This document shows positions 13,239 through 17,606 of a stretch of DNA of 17,606 bases, in pieces. Source of the DNA: an uncultured Pseudomonas sp. GTDB lineage: Bacteria; Pseudomonadota; Gammaproteobacteria; Pseudomonadales; Pseudomonadaceae. The translations under genes and the position numbers were made by a program. The stretch's first letter is position 1; each line of letters begins with the position of its first letter. Below the pieces are notes generated by a model. The model made no database searches. It worked only from the letters and a program-made list of their open reading frames with translations, and was not told the DNA's origin. Location of the stretch: contig NZ_CAMPHN010000090.1 of assembly GCF_946885885.1 (NCBI RefSeq), positions 1-17,606 of the forward strand, written 5' to 3'.

Positions 13239-13520
13239 TTAAACCGTTGCCCCGAAAACAGCCCCAGGGCGAGCTCTTCGCAGCGCGCCAAGGCACAAGG
13301 CCAATAAAGGGTAATCGACGAACCTCAGTCGTCCCTGGGGATTTTCCAGCGACTCGGGGCGCATCGCCTCGGCCAACAACTGCGCACGCGGAACTCCCGG
13401 CTCTTCCGCCAACTCCAAAAGAGCCCGACATAAGTCATGGGCACTCGTTCGGCGGTGAAATCGAGCGATGGTTTCATAGCACACAACGGCCAGATGTGAC
13501 CTGAAATTGGCTGGAGACAA
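13239..13520 (-). CDS. Doubtful small hypothetical ORF
   Basis: 93 codons from a TTG at 13520 with no convincing ribosome site; the first in-frame ATG is at residue 54. The predicted protein (SAHDLCRALLELAEEPGVPRAQLLAEAM in the middle) is not recognised but would be helical. A REP-like hairpin sits immediately upstream, where a leader would be. It could be a gene remnant or a chance frame. The rest of the 460-nt stretch between the MoaF-like gene and the ferritin-like gene shows no better candidate. Confidence 0.25.
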   Translation of the reverse strand: MSPANFRSHLAVVCYETIARFHRRTSAHDLCRALLELAEEPGVPRAQLLAEAMRPESLENPQGRLRFVDYPLLALCLGALRRARPGAVFGATV

Positions 13521-13521
13521 T

Positions 13522-13544
13522 CTTGTCCCGCAAAGCCGGGCAAG
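13522..13544. repeat. REP-like imperfect hairpin
   Basis: CTTGTCCCGC (13522-13531), AAA, GCCGGGCAAG (13535-13544) pair at 8 of 10 positions with a 3-nt loop. Size and composition resemble the REP elements scattered between Pseudomonas genes. Only one copy is visible in the window. Confidence 0.4.
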
Positions 13545-13633
13545 CCCACAATTAACAGGCTGCTAGCCATTCGCCGCTGCCGACCAGCGCTGCAACGTCG
13601 GCCTTGCCGCATTGGCATATTCCAGGAGGTCGC

Positions 13634-14467
13634 ATGCCCAGCACCACACCGCAAGGTCTGACAATCCGTCCGCGCCAATTGGACGTCGTCCTACCCTCGC
13701 CCATGACCCGCCATTGGCACGGCGGCGATGCCTTCAAAACTCATCTGTTCAATGCCATGTCGGTGCTGTTTCCCGATGGCGAGCGCTTCTTTATCGAGTC
13801 CGTGCGGCATTTTCGCGGACAAATCGACGACCCGCTGCTGCAGGAGCAAGTGCGCGGTTTCATCGGCCAGGAGGGCCACCATAGCCGTGAGCACCTGCGC
13901 TACAACGAGCGCCTACGCGAGTTGGGCTATGACATCGACTACCTGGAGCGCGGCCTGCAACGTCGCCTGGGTTTCGTGCAAAAGCACCTGCCCGCCGAGT
14001 TGCAGTTGGCCGCGACCTGCGCGGTGGAACACCTCACCGCGATAATGGCCGACGCCCTGCTCAAGGACCCGCAATGGCTGGCCGGCGCCGACCCGCAAAT
14101 GGCCAGGCTCTGGCGCTGGCATGCCCTCGAAGAGACCGAACACAAAGCCGTGGCCTTCGATGTATTCACCGAGGTCAGCGGCAACACCTGGCTGCTGCGC
14201 CGAGCGATGTTGCAGAGCACGTTTTTTTTCACCGTCGATACCTTGAGAGGGCTGACCCATATGCTCAAGCGCGACGGCCTGCTCTGGAACTGGCGGGTTT
14301 GGCGCGATGGTTTGATCTGGCTATGGGGCAAGAACGGCATCTATCGCAAGCTGATCAAAGGCTACTGCGACTTCTACCGCAGCGGCTTCCATCCCTGGCA
14401 ACACGACAACCTGTACCTCGTCGAGCGCTACCGGGAGGAATTCGACTCCCGGGCCAATGCCGCTTAA
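13634..14467 (+). CDS. Predicted metal-dependent hydrolase, ferritin-like diiron type (PF10118-like)
   Basis: 277 aa from the ATG at 13634, with a strong AGGAGG only 4 nt upstream; a TTG start ten codons earlier is disfavoured. Probable metal ligands form the ferritin-like pattern of carboxylates and ExxH pairs: Glu50 and Glu55 (GERFFIES), Glu80-xx-His83 (QEGHHSREH), Glu132-His133 (AVEHLTA) and Glu167-xx-His170 (LEETEHKAVAFDV). The protein is nearly all helix, and the hydrophobic stretch at 190-205 may be buried. Family members are annotated as metal-dependent hydrolases, but the fold suggests a diiron oxygenase; the substrate is unknown. The gene converges with the LuxR-type regulator, leaving 25 nt between the stops and no obvious terminator. 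Confidence 0.88.
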   Translation: MPSTTPQGLTIRPRQLDVVLPSPMTRHWHGGDAFKTHLFNAMSVLFPDGERFFIESVRHFRGQIDDPLLQEQVRGFIGQEGHHSREHLRYNERLRELGYDIDYLERGLQRRLGFVQKHLPAELQLAATCAVEHLTAIMADALLKDPQWLAGADPQMARLWRWHALEETEHKAVAFDVFTEVSGNTWLLRRAMLQSTFFFTVDTLRGLTHMLKRDGLLWNWRVWRDGLIWLWGKNGIYRKLIKGYCDFYRSGFHPWQHDNLYLVERYREEFDSRANAA

Positions 14468-14492
14468 GCGCTCGAGTGACCGGCCGCGATGC

Positions 14493-17228
14493 TCAGGCCA
14501 GCAAGCCCAGGCCCTTGGCGCGCGCCACCGCCTGGGTGCGGCGCTCGACGCCGAGCTTGCCGTTGATATGCCGGGCATGGGTTTTCACCGTATGCAGCGA
14601 AATGAACAAACGCTCGCTGATCTGCTGGTTCGAGCAACCCTGGGCGATCAACTTCAACACCGCCAACTCGCGGGAGCTCAAGGCTTCCGTCGCCACGCCG
14701 CTACCGATTTCATCCTGCTCGGGCTGAACCGCGGGCAACTCGTTCAACAGCGCCTGACTGACCGCGCAGCCCGCTCTGCCGCGCAACTGTTCGCGCAACC
14801 AGTGCGGCTGATGCACCAGCATTTCATAGAAGGGCAACAACCCACCGCCCGAGGCGGCCTGCAAGGTGACATTGAGCTGCTGCTGGGCTTCGCGCTCGCG
14901 CCCGGTGGCCAGTAACAGCAACGTCAACTGCACCTGGGCGAATACCCCGATCAGTTGGCCACCCAGGGTTTGCGCCCGCTGACTGAGCGCTCGCAAACGA
15001 CGCTCGGCCTCCGGTAGCCGCCCCTGCAAGCGCGCTAACGAAGCCCGATGCAAGTCGATATGCAGCGACAGCTGCGGATGGAATTCCGGCGCCGCAGCCG
15101 GACGCTCGCCACCGTAAGCCTCGGCCAAGCGGTCGAGCCAGGCACCCGCCAGTTCGATCTGGCCCTGCATCATCCACAACTCGCATTTGACCACAGTGAT
15201 CATCGCCAAGTAGTAGATCGGCGGAACGTCCCAGATATGCATCAGGCGCTCGGCTTCGGCGAGCTGGGCGAACGCCTCGGTCAGGTTACCGCAGCGCCCT
15301 TCCAGACTGGCCAACATGCAGTGCCCGATCAACACGCTGATATCACGACAGGCACGGGCCTCGGCGACCCCGGCGAGCAACTGCCGGCGCGCCGGCTCGT
15401 CCTGCAAACGCTGGCAGAGTAGAAAACCTTCGAATTGGCTCAGCCGTGCACGCACCGCATACAAGCGTTTCTGCGACAGCCCCTGCAAACGCTCCTGTCC
15501 TTGCCGGACATCCTCCAGGGCTCGCAGAATCTCGCCGCGCGCTTGCAGCACACGGGCCCGGTCGTAATGGGTCAGCGCTTCGAACAAGGGGTCGCCGATT
15601 CGTTGCGCCAATTCCAAGGCTTCGCGATTGAGCCCACGGGCGCGCCACAGATCGCCCTGCACGACCGCCAGATTGGCCAGGGTCGACAGGCACATCAAGC
15701 GCTGGCCGTAACGTTCATGGGGCAATCCCGCCAAGGCTTCAGCGCAATAACTGCGGGCCTGCCGACTGTCGCCCCGGCCGCGGGCGATCACTCCGCTCAC
15801 CGCCAACCACTGGGCCAATAACGATTGCTGCTGTGCGGCCGACGGTGCCGGTAGAAAGCGACTGAGCCGCGCCACCAGTTCCTGTGCGGCATCCAACTGA
15901 CAGGCCAGGGCCAAGGCCCAGCCATACAGCATGATCAAGCGCGGCGTGCTGGCCAGCAGGCTGTCGGGCAGCGCCATTTTCCAACGCAGCAACATGGCCA
16001 CATTCTGCTCAGCCAGCAGTTGCTCCTCGGAGAGGTTTTGCACCAGGCTCGCCGCGACATCCGGCTGGCCGGCGAGCAGTGCCTGCTCGATCGCCTCGTC
16101 CAGCAGCCCTTGGCTACCGAACCAGCGGCAGGCGCGCAGATGCAGGCTGGAAACCGACACGCCGGACGCAGGCCGGGCGCGCAGCAAATCGGAAAACAGA
16201 TGGTGATAGCGGAACCACTTGCCCTGCTCGTCGAGCGGCACCAAAAACACATGATGGGCCTGTAGATGTTCCAGGATCGAAGCGCTGTCATTGGCATCAC
16301 GCAGGGCATCGCACAGCTCCGCGCAAAAGCGTTCCTGGGAGGCGGTCTCGTAGAGAAACGCCTGCACTGGGGGCGGCTGACGCTCGATCACCTCTTCCAG
16401 CAGGTACTCGCGGATCAAGCCTTCGGCGCCGTGCGGCGAATGGGCCAAACCGGCATGCCCGTCGGCTTCTGCCGCAGCGAGCAACCATAGGCGCAAGCCG
16501 GCCACCCAGCCTTCGCCGCGTTGCAGCAAATTATCCAACGCCTCGGCGGACAACTGCGCATCCTGACTGCGCAGCACTTCGACGGTTTCCTCGGCGGTCA
16601 GGCGCAGATCCTGTTCGTGCAGTTCCAGCAACTGCCGCGACAGACGCAAGCGCGCCAAGTGCCAGTCCGGCCGCTGGCGACTGGTCACCAACAGCAACAG
16701 CCCCTCGGGCAAGTGGTTGAGGAAAAACTGTAAACAGCGATCGAGCACCGCACCTTGGGCCAGGTGGTAATCGTCGAGCACCAGCAAAATAGGCTCGGCC
16801 GGGTCGAGCTTGAGCGCCAACTCGTCGAGCAAACCGTCCATCCATTCCTCGAAAGCGAACGGCTGATGGCGCTGACGCAGCTTCAAGACGCCCAGGGAAT
16901 CGTCGCCAAGCCCCGGAATGAGTTGCTGCAAACCATTGAGCACGCGCTCGAGAAAGCGTCCCGGATCACCGTCGCGCGAACGCAACCCCAACCACAAACT
17001 GCGCCATTGCTCCGGCAAGCGCTCGCAAAACTCGATCGCCAACGAGCTTTTACCGAAACCGGCGGGCGCACTGATCAACAACAGACGCCCACCCAGCCCT
17101 GTCGCCAGGCTTTCGCACAAGCGCGGACGCGGTACGTAACCGGAAGGCAGCGGCGGTCGGAAGAAAGGTCCATCCGCCGCGCGCGCGACGGGACAAGCGA
17201 GGTTGTGCAGGCGGGAGAGGTCAGTCAT
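14493..17228 (-). CDS. MalT-type LuxR-family ATP-dependent transcriptional activator
   Basis: 911 aa. N-terminal STAND NTPase: Walker A APAGFGKSS (54-62) and Walker B LLVLDDYH (148-155), then the winged-helix and sensor regions. The middle, residues about 370-830, is a helical TPR-like superhelix that binds the inducer in MalT. C-terminal LuxR helix-turn-helix at about 850-911 (LSSRELAVLKLIAQGCSNQQISERLFISLHTVKTHARHINGKLGV). Such proteins oligomerise with ATP and a small ligand and activate transcription of catabolic operons (MalT and AlkS are examples). No maltose or alkane genes adjoin it, so the inducer is unknown and the name malT should not be used. ATG 17228 has only a weak ribosome site. 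The frame is intact and full length. Confidence 0.93.
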   Translation of the reverse strand: MTDLSRLHNLACPVARAADGPFFRPPLPSGYVPRPRLCESLATGLGGRLLLISAPAGFGKSSLAIEFCERLPEQWRSLWLGLRSRDGDPGRFLERVLNGLQQLIPGLGDDSLGVLKLRQRHQPFAFEEWMDGLLDELALKLDPAEPILLVLDDYHLAQGAVLDRCLQFFLNHLPEGLLLLVTSRQRPDWHLARLRLSRQLLELHEQDLRLTAEETVEVLRSQDAQLSAEALDNLLQRGEGWVAGLRLWLLAAAEADGHAGLAHSPHGAEGLIREYLLEEVIERQPPPVQAFLYETASQERFCAELCDALRDANDSASILEHLQAHHVFLVPLDEQGKWFRYHHLFSDLLRARPASGVSVSSLHLRACRWFGSQGLLDEAIEQALLAGQPDVAASLVQNLSEEQLLAEQNVAMLLRWKMALPDSLLASTPRLIMLYGWALALACQLDAAQELVARLSRFLPAPSAAQQQSLLAQWLAVSGVIARGRGDSRQARSYCAEALAGLPHERYGQRLMCLSTLANLAVVQGDLWRARGLNREALELAQRIGDPLFEALTHYDRARVLQARGEILRALEDVRQGQERLQGLSQKRLYAVRARLSQFEGFLLCQRLQDEPARRQLLAGVAEARACRDISVLIGHCMLASLEGRCGNLTEAFAQLAEAERLMHIWDVPPIYYLAMITVVKCELWMMQGQIELAGAWLDRLAEAYGGERPAAAPEFHPQLSLHIDLHRASLARLQGRLPEAERRLRALSQRAQTLGGQLIGVFAQVQLTLLLLATGREREAQQQLNVTLQAASGGGLLPFYEMLVHQPHWLREQLRGRAGCAVSQALLNELPAVQPEQDEIGSGVATEALSSRELAVLKLIAQGCSNQQISERLFISLHTVKTHARHINGKLGVERRTQAVARAKGLGLLA

Positions 17229-17606
17229 AACCCGATTTTCTTGAGTGAGTAGTCACAAGGTACGCAGTAGTCCGTTATCCGCTCCAATGCAGATAAGCAG
17301 ACTAGCCCCTTACCTCGGCTATTAGAAGCCCAACCAAACACTGGGCAAAACCTGCGACCGATTAGGCCGTGCCCCACAGCGTAGCGAATAGCGGCAGCCA
17401 CCTGCAGTCCACGCTCGTCGCAAGGCGACGGATTGCACTGCGCGAAATCCCACTCTACCAGCACTGCCGCGACGCTACGCGCGGCATGCGGCCGCATATC
17501 GATTGGGGCAACGTGGACAAAAAACAGGCAGAAAAAAACCGGCCCTGAGGCTAATGCCGATCAGTTAAGCCCTCTTGCTTGACCTTTGGCCGCAAGAAAT
17601 CAAAAT
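17229..17606. other. Gene-poor right end; possible insertion-sequence terminus at the edge
   Basis: No convincing gene in these 378 nt. The left part should hold the promoter of the MalT-type regulator, but no clear -35/-10 pair was identified. From about 17540 the sequence (AAAAAAACCGGCCCTGAGG, then TAATGCCGATCAGTTAAG at 17553-17570) resembles, from memory, the outer end of some IS4-family elements. No transposase is inside the window, so this stays tentative. Confidence 0.3.

Noticed and set aside
17225..17497. 90-codon minus-strand frame upstream of the MalT-type regulator.
   Set aside because: No ribosome site, unusual composition rich in Cys and Arg, and it overlaps the probable promoter region of the regulator.

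Overview
The window looks like chromosomal DNA of a Pseudomonas-type gammaproteobacterium. This is inferred from the GC-rich coding sequence with G/C-ending codons, the CHASE/PAS sensor, the OmpA-type lipoprotein with a glycine zipper, the MalT/AlkS-size LuxR regulator and the GTAGGGTGGGC-type intergenic hairpin. No marker gene fixes the species.

Left flank (1-3040), all on the minus strand: the N-terminal 476 codons of a membrane CHASE-PAS sensor that runs off the window, a strong intrinsic terminator, an OmpA-family lipoprotein and a glyoxalase-II-like metallo-beta-lactamase hydrolase (YcbL type). These look like ordinary core genes.

Defence island (about 3041-10907): a plus-strand cluster hsdR - hsdM - hsdS - abiF (Abi_2 family, HEPN RNase), that is, a complete type I restriction-modification system of the EcoEI-like type plus an abortive-infection gene. 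Three things stand out. (i) The cluster is bracketed by a direct repeat of about 95 bp with a 44-bp perfect core (3041-3084 and 10815-10858), which suggests acquisition or exchange as a unit. (ii) HsdS is 767 aa and carries an extra C-terminal domain of about 200 aa resembling the Panacea/SocA (DUF4065) antitoxin fold. (iii) Just past abiF, on the opposite strand, a near-consensus sigma70 promoter is followed by about 58 nt ending in an intrinsic terminator. This is a compact candidate small RNA, plausibly the non-coding partner (antitoxin RNA) of AbiF. Together they suggest a restriction system layered with a back-up RNA-cleaving toxin held in check by RNA, by the HsdS tail, or by both.

Right flank (10971-13173): an HxlR-family regulator is divergent from three genes for an NAD(P)-binding oxidoreductase, a DsbA/FrnE-like thiol protein and a MoaF-like small calycin. 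The shared promoter region contains a perfect GGTCAC-N6-GTGACC palindrome. This looks like a small redox- or electrophile-responsive operon.

Right end (13174-17606): a stretch of about 460 nt with one doubtful small ORF and a REP-like hairpin, a ferritin-like 'metal-dependent hydrolase' (PF10118 type), and, converging on it, a 911-aa MalT-type STAND/LuxR regulator. The last 378 nt hold no convincing gene. The final bases may be the terminus of an insertion sequence lying beyond the window.
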